Below are positions 1 to 8,402 of a stretch of 64,000 nucleotides of DNA, piece after piece (position 1 is the first letter of the stretch; each line of letters starts with the position of its first letter). The DNA comes from Nocardia sp. CDC159 (GTDB taxonomy: Bacteria; Actinomycetota; Actinomycetes; Mycobacteriales; Mycobacteriaceae), in contig NZ_JAMRXH010000009.1 in NCBI RefSeq assembly GCF_023740735.1, positions 283,470 to 347,469 of the forward strand, written 5' to 3'. The notes under the pieces are model-generated. The model was given only the letters and a program-made list of their open reading frames with translations. It did not search any database and had not been told where the DNA came from. The translations under genes were made by a program, and so were the position numbers.

Positions 1-675
1 CCCGACGTCGAGGAGATGGCCGAAGCCGTGTTCGAGACGGACGTAGGTCTCCACGTCCGCGTCGAGGGGATACCGGGCGGGAAGCACCCGCGACAAAGAC
101 AGGAAGATCCCGGTCATCCCCAGCCGCGGATCACCGAGCAGCGGTGCGACGGGGGAGAGCCAGCCGAGGGCCAGGCGGGGCGCGGCGACCAGGGCATGTG
201 CGTAGAGGACCCGGATCAGCACGAGGTTGATGAAGAAGCGCTCCACCCGTCCCTCGGCGCGGGCCAGCCGCTCGTGCTCGAGATAGGCGGCGACGACACT
301 GCTGTTGTGGGCCCGATACCAGGAGCGCGCGGTGGGCCGGCGGACGAAATCCAGGGTGTACAGCACGCTCCGGTTGGAGGGAATTCCGTTGTGTCCGAGG
401 TGAATCGCCCGCGCCTCGCAGATATCGCGCAGCAGCCGCTCGTTGATCGCCCGCCACCACGGGCTGCCCGGCCGTTGGGCATCGGCAGGGTTCAGCAGTC
501 CGCGGCGCAGCTGCCAGGCCATGAAGGCCAGCGCCGCCCGGCGATAGGGCAGATGCACGCCCTCCTGCCGCGGCACGTCCTCGTACAGCCGTCGCATGAG
601 CGCGAACCGGGCGGCGGGGTCGTCCAGGACCGCGCCGACCGTGGCCGCCGCGTGATCCGCCGCCGAGCGCTGCAT
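1..675 (-). CDS. Conserved hypothetical protein, 3' end beyond window
   Basis: An open frame of 225 codons starts at an ATG (complement of 673-675) and is still open at the left edge, so the C-terminus is missing. The product begins MQRSAADHAAATVGAVLDDP and is rich in Arg, Leu and Trp. It has a long, mostly alpha-helical pattern, with segments such as PWWRAINERLLRDICEA and SWYRAHNSSVVAAYLEHERL. There is no signal peptide, membrane anchor or catalytic motif I can name. The pattern looks like a conserved Mycobacteriales protein of unknown function, but that is recollection only. It shares its strand with the downstream-coded metallopeptidase gene but is separated from it by a strong terminator hairpin, so it should be its own transcript. 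The reality of the frame is fairly sure; the function is not known. Confidence 0.7.
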   Translation of the reverse strand, partial: MQRSAADHAAATVGAVLDDPAARFALMRRLYEDVPRQEGVHLPYRRAALAFMAWQLRRGLLNPADAQRPGSPWWRAINERLLRDICEARAIHLGHNGIPSNRSVLYTLDFVRRPTARSWYRAHNSSVVAAYLEHERLARAEGRVERFFINLVLIRVLYAHALVAAPRLALGWLSPVAPLLGDPRLGMTGIFLSLSRVLPARYPLDADVETYVRLEHGFGHLLDVG

Positions 676-740
676 CCCGCGATTATGGCATCCGTAACCC
701 GAGCCGCCCGGAACCCGAAGTGCCCAGGGGCCGAACGAGC

Positions 741-776
741 GCCGGACGCCTCGCCCAGGGCAGCGAGGCGTCCGGC
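741..776. terminator. Hairpin terminator after the M4 peptidase gene
   Basis: Arms GCCGGACGCCTCG and CGAGGCGTCCGGC form a 13-bp perfect stem around a 10-nt loop. The hairpin lies 17 bp beyond the stop of the minus-strand metallopeptidase gene. There is no T-run, as is common for high-GC actinobacterial terminators. Confidence 0.7.
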
Positions 777-792
777 GCGGTACTTCGGTTGA

Positions 793-2511
793 CTAGCTCG
801 CGACGTTCAGGGTCGGCATCTTGACCGCCTTGACCGCGTTGGCGACCTGCGTGCAGTCGGCCGCGGTGGTGCCCTTGACCTTGTTCTGCACATTGGCCTT
901 GCAGGCGTTGTTCAGCGCGCTGCCCAGGGTGCGGTAGGTCGCGTTGGACGTCAGCAGGGTCTGCGTGGTCCAGTACAGCGCCGCGGTCTTCTCCAGGCCG
1001 ATCGCGGTGACGTTGACGCCGTTGTGGCTGCCGCCGTCGACCAGTAGCTGCGCGGCCTTGTTGCCGACGCCGCTGTTGGTGTGGACGCCGCCGTTGTCAC
1101 CACTGCCGGTGTACCAGTAGGTCCCCTTGTAGGTATCGGGCTGGCGATACGCCTTGGGGTTCTTCATATCCCGAATCACGCCCAGGGAGCTGCACGCGCC
1201 GAGCTTCCACCGGTTGGCGGCGGTGTTGCAGGGGTTGGCGGTATCGGCGAGGAAGACGAACTCGCCGAAGATGTCCGACATCGACTCGTTGATCGCACCG
1301 GACTCGTAGCGGTACTGCAGACCGTTGACGCGCTCGGTCACGCCGTGGGTGAGTTCGTGGCCGGTGATGTCCTCGGTGGTCACGCCCGAGCCGTAGGCCA
1401 TGTGGCCGTTGTACCAGAACGCGTTGGCGTACGGGCACTCCGAGACATCGCAGATCCGGACGGTGCCGCGCAGGGCCGTGCCGTGCCCGTCCCCGGTGTC
1501 CTTGCCGATATAGCTGGTCAGATTCCCGGGCAGCTGGGTGTTCTTGGCATAGAACCCCTCGGTGTTGCCGAAGTAGCCGAAGACGTTGTCGACATCCGCG
1601 ATGCCGACCGGCCCCCGACCCTCGACGCGGGTGGCCTTGAAGCCGTTCGCGGTCCCGCATTCGGTGGGATCGACGGGGCTGTTCAGATCGACCCGCTTGT
1701 TCGCGGCATCGCAGACGACGCGGTTGAGATGCGCGGCCGCATCCCAGCTGTCGAGCACCTTGGCGTTGTCGTTGGCGTCGACGAAGACGATGAACTCGCT
1801 GGGCTTGTTCTTGTCCTTGCCGTCGCCGGTAACCGTCACCTTGAACGCCGGCACCGCCACGCTCTTGCCGTCCGGTGCCGACGCCAGCTTCGCGTCGTAC
1901 CAGTAGGCCTTGACCGCACCCGTGGCCAGCTTGTCCGCGGGGGTCTTGGTCTGCTCCGCGACCGCCTTCACCGCGGTCGCCGACACGGCCTGCGTGGCGG
2001 TGGTGGTCGTGAACCTGCCCTGTGACTGCTGGGTCAGCGACCCGGTCGCCGAGACGAGCGATCCGTCCTTGGCCAGCAGCTGCGAGACCGAGGCGCCGAA
2101 CACCGGCACCGAGTCGATCTCCTGGCGCAGCCGCACCGTGGAGCCCTCGCCCACCGGCAACACCTGGTCGACCACGAGCGCGCCGACCGGTGCGCCGGTG
2201 AACGTCTTCGCCACGCCGGGGGCATGGGCCTGCGCGGCCGAGGGCGCCTCCCGTGGGGTTCCGGAGGGGACCGGCACCGGCTGCTGCGGAACCACCTGGC
2301 GGATCGTGCCCTCGGGGTCCTTCAGAACCTCCTTGGGAACGGTCGTCAGATCCGAACCGGGGGTGGGTGTGGGCGGCTGCCCGTAGGCCCCGGTCGTCGA
2401 GGCGAATATCGTTGTGGCCAAGGTGATTACCGTTAGCGCGGCGTAACGCGCCGCTCGTTTTCTGTGATCCATAGTTTTAGATGGAAGCACGACGCTGAAA
2501 TGCTTGTGCAT
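793..2511 (-). CDS. Secreted M4-family (thermolysin-like) metallopeptidase
   Basis: Zinc endopeptidase made as a secreted preproprotein of about 560-572 residues. A basic N-terminus followed by a hydrophobic stretch (TVITLATTIFASTTGAYG) is a Sec signal peptide. An FTP-type propeptide follows, with VRLRQEIDSVPVFGASVS near residue 130. The catalytic part carries HELTH (H385, E386, H389) and, further on, INESMSDIFGE, whose Glu409 is the expected third zinc ligand. The late segment NGGVHTNSGVGNKAAQLL fits the M4 active-site histidine region. The start is uncertain: ATG at 2511, or an internal ATG at 2472 (MDHRKRAAR) that gives a more typical signal peptide. Neither has a clear ribosome binding site. 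It is monocistronic, with a terminator at 741-776. The family call is firm; the natural substrate is unknown. Confidence 0.93.
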   Translation of the reverse strand: MHKHFSVVLPSKTMDHRKRAARYAALTVITLATTIFASTTGAYGQPPTPTPGSDLTTVPKEVLKDPEGTIRQVVPQQPVPVPSGTPREAPSAAQAHAPGVAKTFTGAPVGALVVDQVLPVGEGSTVRLRQEIDSVPVFGASVSQLLAKDGSLVSATGSLTQQSQGRFTTTTATQAVSATAVKAVAEQTKTPADKLATGAVKAYWYDAKLASAPDGKSVAVPAFKVTVTGDGKDKNKPSEFIVFVDANDNAKVLDSWDAAAHLNRVVCDAANKRVDLNSPVDPTECGTANGFKATRVEGRGPVGIADVDNVFGYFGNTEGFYAKNTQLPGNLTSYIGKDTGDGHGTALRGTVRICDVSECPYANAFWYNGHMAYGSGVTTEDITGHELTHGVTERVNGLQYRYESGAINESMSDIFGEFVFLADTANPCNTAANRWKLGACSSLGVIRDMKNPKAYRQPDTYKGTYWYTGSGDNGGVHTNSGVGNKAAQLLVDGGSHNGVNVTAIGLEKTAALYWTTQTLLTSNATYRTLGSALNNACKANVQNKVKGTTAADCTQVANAVKAVKMPTLNVAS

Positions 2512-2790
2512 GAAATCACATGGGCGACATCGCCGTTAACGGTGGCGTTACTCGATCTCACTGTGCTGCAACGGTTTCGAATCAATGGTTCAGAGAGTGG
2601 ATCATTGCGTCGCGGACGCATGCGATCTAGGTTGACATGTCAGCCGACTTGGGTGAATAGTGCGGAAAACTGGTCGAACCAACCAGTTTCGGGTTATGAC
2701 CCCGCCGCCCGATCGGTACCGGACCGGTGGCCGGAGGACTCGGTGCGGGGGCGCCGAACCCCTATTCGGGCGGTCGGGGTCGTCACCGGA

Positions 2791-3111
2791 TCAGTTCCCG
2801 TACTGCTTGGTCTCGGGACGCTCGATCATGAGGCCGTGCGCGGGCTCGTCGGCGACCGGACGGTGCTCGACCCCCTTGGGCACCACGAAGATCTCACCGG
2901 GTCGCAGGGTGACCGGTGCGCGATCGGCCAGTTCCAGCCGGAAGGTGCCGTCCCAGCACAGGAACAGCTCGTCCTCGTCGTGATGATGCCAGGGGAAGGC
3001 GCCGTGGAACCGGGCCACCCGCACGATGGTGTCGTTGGCCACCGCGAGATCGCGCGGCTGCCACGGTCCGGTCAGTTCGGCGAGGACGTCGGAAATGGAG
3101 ATCTTGCTCAT
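2791..3111 (-). CDS. Small single-domain cupin protein
   Basis: About 106 residues starting MSKISISDVLAELTGPW. The cupin beta-barrel is visible as FPWHHHDEDELFLCWDG (motif 1: clustered His, then Glu) and LRPGEIFVVPKGVEHRPVAD (motif 2 with Pro-Lys-Gly-Val-Glu-His), which should bind one metal ion. Proteins of this size are usually uncharacterised cupins; the sequence does not name a ligand. It is transcribed divergently from a MocR-type regulator 64 bp away, so that regulator probably controls it. A longer frame to 3351 is open, but the ATG at 3111 (or 3120, adding MEA) matches the conserved start of such cupins and leaves room for the shared promoter. Confidence 0.85.
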   Translation of the reverse strand: MSKISISDVLAELTGPWQPRDLAVANDTIVRVARFHGAFPWHHHDEDELFLCWDGTFRLELADRAPVTLRPGEIFVVPKGVEHRPVADEPAHGLMIERPETKQYGN

Positions 3112-3150
3112 GGCTTCCATCCTCGAGCGGTCGGGGGTGTCCGCCCAGGG

Positions 3151-3186
3151 CCAATCGGGCACAATTGGTTTGCAAATGGAGCCAAT
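3151..3186. promoter_or_regulatory. Candidate MocR operator in the divergent promoter
   Basis: The space between the cupin and MocR genes holds CCAAT at 3151, ATTGG at 3164 and CCAAT at 3182. Successive boxes are in opposite orientation (8-bp and 13-bp gaps), and the last lies just inside the MocR coding start. Repeated half-sites between a MocR gene and its divergent target are typical of autoregulated MocR operators. The site is a candidate only. Confidence 0.35.
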
Positions 3187-4585
3187 CGAACTCGCCGATC
3201 GCCTCGGCCGCTGGTCCGCCGGGCGCGGACCGCTGTATCTCCTGCTGGCCGGGCGGCTGCGCACGCTCATCGACGACGGCGAACTGCCCGCGGGCGCACC
3301 GCTGCCGCCCGACCGGACGCTGGCCAAGGTCCTCGCGGTCGGACGCACCACGGTGGTGGCCGCCTACGATCTGCTCAGCGCCGAGGGGCGGGTGGTGCGG
3401 CGGCAGGGCAGCGGCACCCGGGTAGCCGGGGCGGCCGCGGCCGTCCGGCCCGACACCACGCATTCGCCCGCGTTCCTGCAACTGCTGGAGCCGGACGCGG
3501 ATGTGATCGCCCTGGCCTGCGCCGCGCCGCGCACGCCGCCGCCGGAGGTCGTCGAGGCGTATCGGCGCGTGCTGCCCGACCTGGCCGGACTCGATGGTGA
3601 CATCGGCTACCACCCGCTCGGAATTCCGGTGTTGCGCACGGCGATCGCCGACCGGTACCGGGCGCGCGGCGTGCCGACCGCGCCCGAACAGATCCTCGTC
3701 ACCGGCGGTGGGCAGCAGGCGCTGTCGCTCATCGCTCGCGCCCTGCTCGGGCCCGGCGATCGGGTGCTGGTCGAGGCGCCCACCTATCCCGGTGCGCTGG
3801 AGGCGTTCCGCGAGGTCGCCGCGGTGCCGCGGGCCTGCCCGATCGGATTGGGACAGGTGCGATCCGCGGCGCTGGCGTACGTGATCTCGACCTGCCAAAA
3901 CCCTACGGGCGCCGTGCTTTCCACGCTGGCCCGCCGGGCGCTGGTGGAATCGGCCGCGCGGGAGGGGATTCCGCTGGTCGACGACGAGGTGCTCGCCGAT
4001 CTGGGCTTTCCCGGAACCGATCCGCCGCCCCCGCCGCTGGCCGCGTTCGGCGACGGCGTGATCTCGATCGGCTCGCTCAGCAAGATCCTGTGGGGCGGGC
4101 TGCGGGTCGGCTGGGTGCGGGGACCGGCCGCGGTCGTCGCCCGGCTGGCCCGATTGCGGGCGGTGCACGATCTGGGCGGCAATGTCCCGGCTCAGCTGGC
4201 GGCCGCCGTACTGCTCCCGGAGCTGGATCGGCTGCGCGAGCGAATCGTGCGGCAGCGCAAGGACTGTCACGACACGATGGTGGCCGAGCTGGCCGCGCGG
4301 CTGCCGGAGTGGGAGGTGCCCCGGGTGAGCGGCGGCCAGACGCTGTGGATCCGGCTGCCGCACGGCGACGGCACCTCCTTCGCGCAGCGCGCCCTGCGTC
4401 ACGGGGTGGCGATTCTGCCGGGGGCCGGTTTGGACGCCTCCGGCGGGAACGTGGACCGGGTTCGGATCAGTTTCGTCGCGGCGCGGGACGAACTGCGCGA
4501 GGCGGTGCGCCGATTGGCGCGGGCGTGGCGGACCTACGAGCCACCGGAACTGCCCGCCCCGGCCGCCCCGCCGCTGGCGGTGTGA
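3176..4585 (+). CDS. MocR/PdxR-family PLP-dependent transcriptional regulator
   Basis: A 469-residue two-domain regulator. Residues about 5-80 form a GntR-type winged helix (ELPAGAPLPPDRTLAKVLAV, then a YDLLSAEG recognition region). A long domain with the fold-I aminotransferase pattern follows: GYHPLGIPVLRTAIADRY, then ILVTGGGQQALSLIARALL. SIGSLSKILWGGLRVGW carries Lys303, the expected PLP Schiff-base lysine. MocR proteins sense PLP or an amino-acid adduct and usually activate a neighbouring divergent gene, here the cupin. I chose the ATG at 3176 (MEPIELADRLGRW), where homology to the winged helix begins, although the frame is open from 3026. The domain call is firm; the effector and target are inference. 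Confidence 0.9.
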   Translation: MEPIELADRLGRWSAGRGPLYLLLAGRLRTLIDDGELPAGAPLPPDRTLAKVLAVGRTTVVAAYDLLSAEGRVVRRQGSGTRVAGAAAAVRPDTTHSPAFLQLLEPDADVIALACAAPRTPPPEVVEAYRRVLPDLAGLDGDIGYHPLGIPVLRTAIADRYRARGVPTAPEQILVTGGGQQALSLIARALLGPGDRVLVEAPTYPGALEAFREVAAVPRACPIGLGQVRSAALAYVISTCQNPTGAVLSTLARRALVESAAREGIPLVDDEVLADLGFPGTDPPPPPLAAFGDGVISIGSLSKILWGGLRVGWVRGPAAVVARLARLRAVHDLGGNVPAQLAAAVLLPELDRLRERIVRQRKDCHDTMVAELAARLPEWEVPRVSGGQTLWIRLPHGDGTSFAQRALRHGVAILPGAGLDASGGNVDRVRISFVAARDELREAVRRLARAWRTYEPPELPAPAAPPLAV

Positions 4586-4606
4586 TGGGAAACGCTGTGC
4601 CGCAAA

Positions 4607-5026
4607 CTAATTCAGCATGCCGTAGGCACGAGTGGGGCGGATGCGCGCCACGACGCGGCGGTCGGCGACCATGGCGCGCCGGTAGTCGTCCCAGTCGGGG
4701 TGTTCGCCGCTGAGGGTGCGGTAGTAGGCGATCAGCTCCTCGACGGTCGGATCGTCCGGGGCGGCGGCGACGGGGGACAATTCGACGTCGCCCTCGAGCA
4801 CCACATAGGCCCAGAAGTCGTCGCGGGTGACGTGCAGGGACGCCCACGGCTCGCGGCGCAGGTTGAAGTACTTGGCGCGGTCGGCGGTGATGGATATACG
4901 GATCACGTCGTCCTCGGCGATCCAGTGGGTCACATTGGACAGCTGCGGGCGGCCGTTCTTACGGATCGTGGTCAGCACCGAGCGCTGTTGGGCGCGGGCG
5001 AAGTCGAGCGCGGCATCGAGTTCCAT
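4607..5026 (-). CDS. PPOX-class F420-dependent oxidoreductase-like protein
   Basis: About 139 residues with the split beta-barrel flavin/F420 fold. Visible hallmarks are SVLTTIRKNGRPQLSNVTHW at the N-terminus, then the phosphate-contacting region SITADRAKYFNLRREPWASLHV, and a C-terminal RRVVARIRPTRAYGML. The pattern resembles Rv1155-type mycobacterial proteins that bind F420 or FMN. The substrate is unknown. The ATG at 5026 (MELDAALDFARAQ) is preferred to a TTG at 5041 because the family usually begins there. It lies convergent to the MocR gene, with 21 bp between the stops, and divergent from ligA. Confidence 0.88.
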   Translation of the reverse strand: MELDAALDFARAQQRSVLTTIRKNGRPQLSNVTHWIAEDDVIRISITADRAKYFNLRREPWASLHVTRDDFWAYVVLEGDVELSPVAAAPDDPTVEELIAYYRTLSGEHPDWDDYRRAMVADRRVVARIRPTRAYGMLN

Positions 5027-5120
5027 GTCCGATCCAACCAAGCGCCCGGGTGGGGTGTTCCCCGTCGCGAAACCGGGGCGACGTGCGGAATTGGGTCTCG
5101 GGGTTGTCGGTGGGCTCGGC

Positions 5121-5126
5121 TAATGT
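5121..5126 (+). promoter_or_regulatory. -10 box of a leaderless ligA transcript
   Basis: TAATGT (TANNNT form) lies exactly 7 nt before the GTG at 5134. The predicted transcript would start at the start codon itself, the leaderless arrangement common in Mycobacteriales. No ribosome binding site is present. Confidence 0.5.
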
Positions 5127-5133
5127 GCGTCAC

Positions 5134-7215
5134 GTGAACGAACCCGGAATCGAGATGGACCCGGCTACGGCCGACGAGCGGACGGAGTGGCAGCGTCTGG
5201 CGGAAGAGGTGCGCGAGCATCAGTTCCGCTATTACGTGCGCGACGCGCCGATCATCTCCGACGGCGAGTTCGACAAGCTGTTCCAGCGGCTGCTGGCGCT
5301 GGAGGAGGCGCATCCGGACCTGCGCACGCCCGATTCGCCGACCCAGCAGGTCGGCGGCGGGTTCGCGACCGAATTCGCCCCCGTCGACCACCTCGAGCGG
5401 ATGCTCTCGCTGGACAATGTGTTCAACGAGGAGGAGATGCGCGCCTGGGCGAGCCGGGTGGAGGCCGAGACCGGTCCCGACCTGCACTACGTGTGCGAGG
5501 TGAAGATCGACGGCGTGGCGCTGAACCTGGTCTACGAGGACGGACGGCTGGTGCGCGCCGCCACCCGGGGTGACGGCCGTACGGGTGAGGACGTCACGCT
5601 CAACGCCCGCGGCATCGAGGATGTGCCCGAGCGCCTGACCGCCGCCGACGAATTCCCGATCCCCAAGCTGCTCGAGGTGCGCGGCGAGGTGTACTTCCGG
5701 CTCGAGGACTTCGAGAACCTCAATGCCGCCATCGTCGCGGAAGGTAAGGCGCCGTACGCGAATCCGCGCAATACCGCGGCCGGTTCGCTGCGGCAGAAGG
5801 ATCCGTCGGTCACGGCGCGGCGGCGGCTGCGGATGATCTGTCACGGCTTCGGCCGGATGGAGGGCTTCACGCCCGACTCGCAGTACGAGGCGTATCGCGC
5901 GCTGGCGGCCTGGGGGCTGCCGGTGTCCGACCACACCGTGCGGGTGCGGGGCATCGACGAGGTGCTCGAGCGGATTCGGTACTGGGGTGAGCATCGCCAC
6001 GATATCGAGCACGAGATCGACGGCCAGGTCGTCAAGGTCGACGAGATGTCGCTGCAGCGTCGCCTCGGCTCGACCTCGCGCGCGCCGCGCTGGGCGATCG
6101 CCTACAAGTACCCGCCGGAGGAGGCGACCACCAAGCTGCTCGACATTCAGGTCAATGTCGGGCGCACCGGGCGGGTCACGCCGTTCGCGGTGATGGCGCC
6201 GGTCACCGTCGCGGGGTCGACCGTCGCGATGGCCACCCTGCACAACGCGTCGGAGGTCAAGCGCAAGGGGGTGTTGATCGGCGATACGGTCACCATCCGC
6301 AAGGCCGGTGACGTCATTCCCGAGGTGCTCGGGCCGGTGGTGGATGTGCGCGACGGCAGCGAGCGGGAATTCGTGATGCCGACGCACTGCCCGGAATGCG
6401 GCACCGAGCTGGCCTTCGAGAAGGAGGGCGACGCCGATATTCGCTGCCCGAATCAGCGCAGCTGCCCGGCGCAGTTGCGGGAGCGGGTCTTCCACGTGGC
6501 CGGGCGCGGGGCCTTCGATATCGAGGCGCTGGGCTACGAGGCCGCGATCGACCTGCTGAAGTCGGGCGCGATCCACGACGAGGGCGATCTGTTCGACCTC
6601 ACCGAGGACAAGCTGCTCACCACGACGCTGTTCGCGAACAAGAACGGCAGCCTGTCGGCCAACGGGCGGCGGCTGCTGGACAATCTGGCGGCCGCCAAGG
6701 ACCGGCCGCTGTGGCGGGTGCTGGTCGCGCTGTCGATCCGCCACGTCGGCCCGACGGCGGCCCGCGCGCTGGCGGCGGAGTTCGGCGATATGGCGCGGAT
6801 CGAGAGCGCCTCGGGGGAGGAGCTGGCCGCGGTCGACGGCGTCGGCCCGACCATCGCGGCCGCGGTGAAGGAATGGTTCGCCGTCGACTGGCACCGCGCC
6901 ATCGTCGACAAGTGGCGCGTGGCCGGAGTGCGCATGGTCGACGAGCGCGACGAGTCGATCGAGCGCAACCTCGAGGGTCTGTCGATCGTGGTCACCGGTT
7001 CGCTGCAGGGCTTTTCGCGCGACGAGGCCAAGGAGGCCATCCTGATGCGCGGTGGTAAGGCCGCGGGTTCGGTGTCGAAGAAGACGGCGTATGTGGTGAT
7101 CGGCGATGCCCCCGGATCGAAGGCGGCCAAGGCCGAGGAGCTGGGCGTGCCGATTCTGGACGAGGACGGCTTCCGCAAGCTGCTCGCCGGCGGCCCCGCG
7201 GCCCTGGAGGAGTGA
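5134..7215 (+). CDS. ligA: NAD-dependent DNA ligase LigA
   Basis: Seals nicks during replication and repair using NAD+. The product is about 694 residues, normal for the family. The order of domains is clear: an Ia region (HQFRYYVRDAPIISDGEFDKL) binds NMN; the adenylation domain has CEVKIDGVALNL with the nucleophile Lys124; an OB fold follows; then a four-Cys zinc site (CPECG near 419, then CPNQRSCPAQL); helix-hairpin-helix repeats; and a BRCT domain from about residue 610 (LEGLSIVVTGSLQGFSRDEA). The GTG at 5134 is chosen because it precedes the conserved part and sits 7 nt after a TAATGT box; the frame is open further upstream. Essential housekeeping gene; the next gene is only 28 bp downstream. 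Confidence 0.98.
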   Translation: MNEPGIEMDPATADERTEWQRLAEEVREHQFRYYVRDAPIISDGEFDKLFQRLLALEEAHPDLRTPDSPTQQVGGGFATEFAPVDHLERMLSLDNVFNEEEMRAWASRVEAETGPDLHYVCEVKIDGVALNLVYEDGRLVRAATRGDGRTGEDVTLNARGIEDVPERLTAADEFPIPKLLEVRGEVYFRLEDFENLNAAIVAEGKAPYANPRNTAAGSLRQKDPSVTARRRLRMICHGFGRMEGFTPDSQYEAYRALAAWGLPVSDHTVRVRGIDEVLERIRYWGEHRHDIEHEIDGQVVKVDEMSLQRRLGSTSRAPRWAIAYKYPPEEATTKLLDIQVNVGRTGRVTPFAVMAPVTVAGSTVAMATLHNASEVKRKGVLIGDTVTIRKAGDVIPEVLGPVVDVRDGSEREFVMPTHCPECGTELAFEKEGDADIRCPNQRSCPAQLRERVFHVAGRGAFDIEALGYEAAIDLLKSGAIHDEGDLFDLTEDKLLTTTLFANKNGSLSANGRRLLDNLAAAKDRPLWRVLVALSIRHVGPTAARALAAEFGDMARIESASGEELAAVDGVGPTIAAAVKEWFAVDWHRAIVDKWRVAGVRMVDERDESIERNLEGLSIVVTGSLQGFSRDEAKEAILMRGGKAAGSVSKKTAYVVIGDAPGSKAAKAEELGVPILDEDGFRKLLAGGPAALEE

Positions 7216-7243
7216 CGGGACCTCTCCCGTCGAGTAGTACGGA

Positions 7244-7759
7244 ATGATGATCATATCGCCGAAGGCCGCATTCGAGATCCGGCCCGTGCGGTCCGAGGAG
7301 TACGGGGCCGTCGGGTCGCTCACCATGGACGTGTATGTCGGCGAGGGCTACATCGATCCGCAAAGCCCTTATGTGGCAGAGCTTTCCGATGCCGAGGCCC
7401 GCGCGCGGGCCGCCGATGTGCTGGTCGCCGTGCGCGAGGGAGTCGTGCTCGGCTCACTGACGATGGCCCGACCGGCGACGCCGTATGCGGACATCGCCCG
7501 CGCGGGCGAGCTCGAATTCCGCATGCTCGCCGTGGCGAAGCAGGCCAGGGGGCTCGGTGTGGGAACGGCGTTGGTGCGCACGGTGATCGATACCGCCCGT
7601 CGGGAGGGCTTCGCGGCGGTCGTGCTGACCACCATGGCGCCCATGGTGGATGCGCGGCGGATCTACGACCGGTTCGGCTTCGTCCATGTGCCGGAACGGG
7701 ATTGGGCCGCGCGGCCGGGCAGTTCGCTGATGACGGTGATGCGGCTGGCGCTCAGATGA
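7244..7759 (+). CDS. GNAT-family N-acetyltransferase
   Basis: 171 residues. The acetyl-CoA binding motif is seen in LEFRMLAVAKQARGLGVGTALVRTVIDTARREG: the hydrophobic beta-4 strand, then the R/Q-x-x-G-x-G/A loop as QARGLGVG. The C-terminal strand pair (AVVLTTMAPMVDARRIYDRFGFVHV) is the usual GNAT end, with FGF in place of GF. The acceptor is unknown. It follows ligA by 28 bp on the same strand and may be co-transcribed. Its 3' end overlaps the convergent ACT-domain gene by 8 bp. The ATG at 7244 or the next ATG at 7247 could serve. Confidence 0.88.
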   Translation: MMIISPKAAFEIRPVRSEEYGAVGSLTMDVYVGEGYIDPQSPYVAELSDAEARARAADVLVAVREGVVLGSLTMARPATPYADIARAGELEFRMLAVAKQARGLGVGTALVRTVIDTARREGFAAVVLTTMAPMVDARRIYDRFGFVHVPERDWAARPGSSLMTVMRLALR

Positions 7760-8402
7760 GCACCGTGGCGACGATGCCCGCCAGATAGCCCAGCCGCGCG
7801 ACCTCCGACGGTCGGAACTCGGGGCCGCCCGGGCGGCCGAGCAGGAGCACCTTACCGGTGTTGCCGAGCGGGGCGGCGGCCAGCTTGGTGTCCATATCCT
7901 TCCAGATCTGCGGGACCCAGTCGGCCTCCGGATCGAGGGTCGAGGGCTTCTCGAGCGGCATCCACGGGGCCGAACCCGCTTGTGTCTCAGGCGCACTCGG
8001 GCTGCCCACCACGCGATAGGCGCCCTGCGGGCCGGTATCGATGATGGTGCTCCATCCGACGCGCAGCACCCGGGGCACGCCGTCGACGAGCACCTGTAAT
8101 CGGTCGTCACGCGCACTGGCGACCTGGTCGATCAGCTCGAGTTCGCGGTGGGTGTCGAGCATGCCCGAATAGGGCCGCAGCGAATCCACCCGCACATCGG
8201 CCAGCGATTCGGCCGCGGTGATGAGTGTGTCCGGCAGCGCACCCGGCGGGACCTCCACCACCAGGTCATCGATCGCATATCCGACGCCGCGTTCGACCAC
8301 ATCCAGCGAGAGGATGTCGGCGCCGACGGAGCCCAGCGCGAGAGCCAGTGAACCGAGACTTCCTGGGCGATCCGGAAGTTGCACGCGAAGCAGAAATGAC
8401 AC
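7752..8402 (-). CDS. ACT-domain amino-acid-binding protein (Rv3013-like)
   Basis: 216 residues. The N-terminal half is an ACT domain: LLRVQLPDRPGSLGSLALALGS, then GADILSLDVVERGVGYAIDDLVVEV. The C-terminal half looks like a degenerate GAF-like sensor part without a recognisable catalytic motif. A GTG start at 8402 is supported by a strong GGAAGG ribosome binding site. The position between ligA and gatC matches the M. tuberculosis gene Rv3013, from memory. It probably senses an amino acid, but no ligand or partner can be read from the sequence. It overlaps the GNAT gene tail to tail. Confidence 0.85.
   Translation of the reverse strand: MSFLLRVQLPDRPGSLGSLALALGSVGADILSLDVVERGVGYAIDDLVVEVPPGALPDTLITAAESLADVRVDSLRPYSGMLDTHRELELIDQVASARDDRLQVLVDGVPRVLRVGWSTIIDTGPQGAYRVVGSPSAPETQAGSAPWMPLEKPSTLDPEADWVPQIWKDMDTKLAAAPLGNTGKVLLLGRPGGPEFRPSEVARLGYLAGIVATVLI

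Noticed and set aside
16..792. 258-codon plus-strand frame at the left edge
   Set aside because: The minus-strand frame has better composition and continues past the window edge.
2633..2642. TGACATGTCA palindrome upstream of the M4 gene
   Set aside because: Only 10 bp and isolated; nothing further supports a regulatory site.
4972..7326. 784-codon open frame antisense to ligA
   Set aside because: Shadow of ligA in GC-rich DNA; Arg/His/Gly-rich with no domain pattern.
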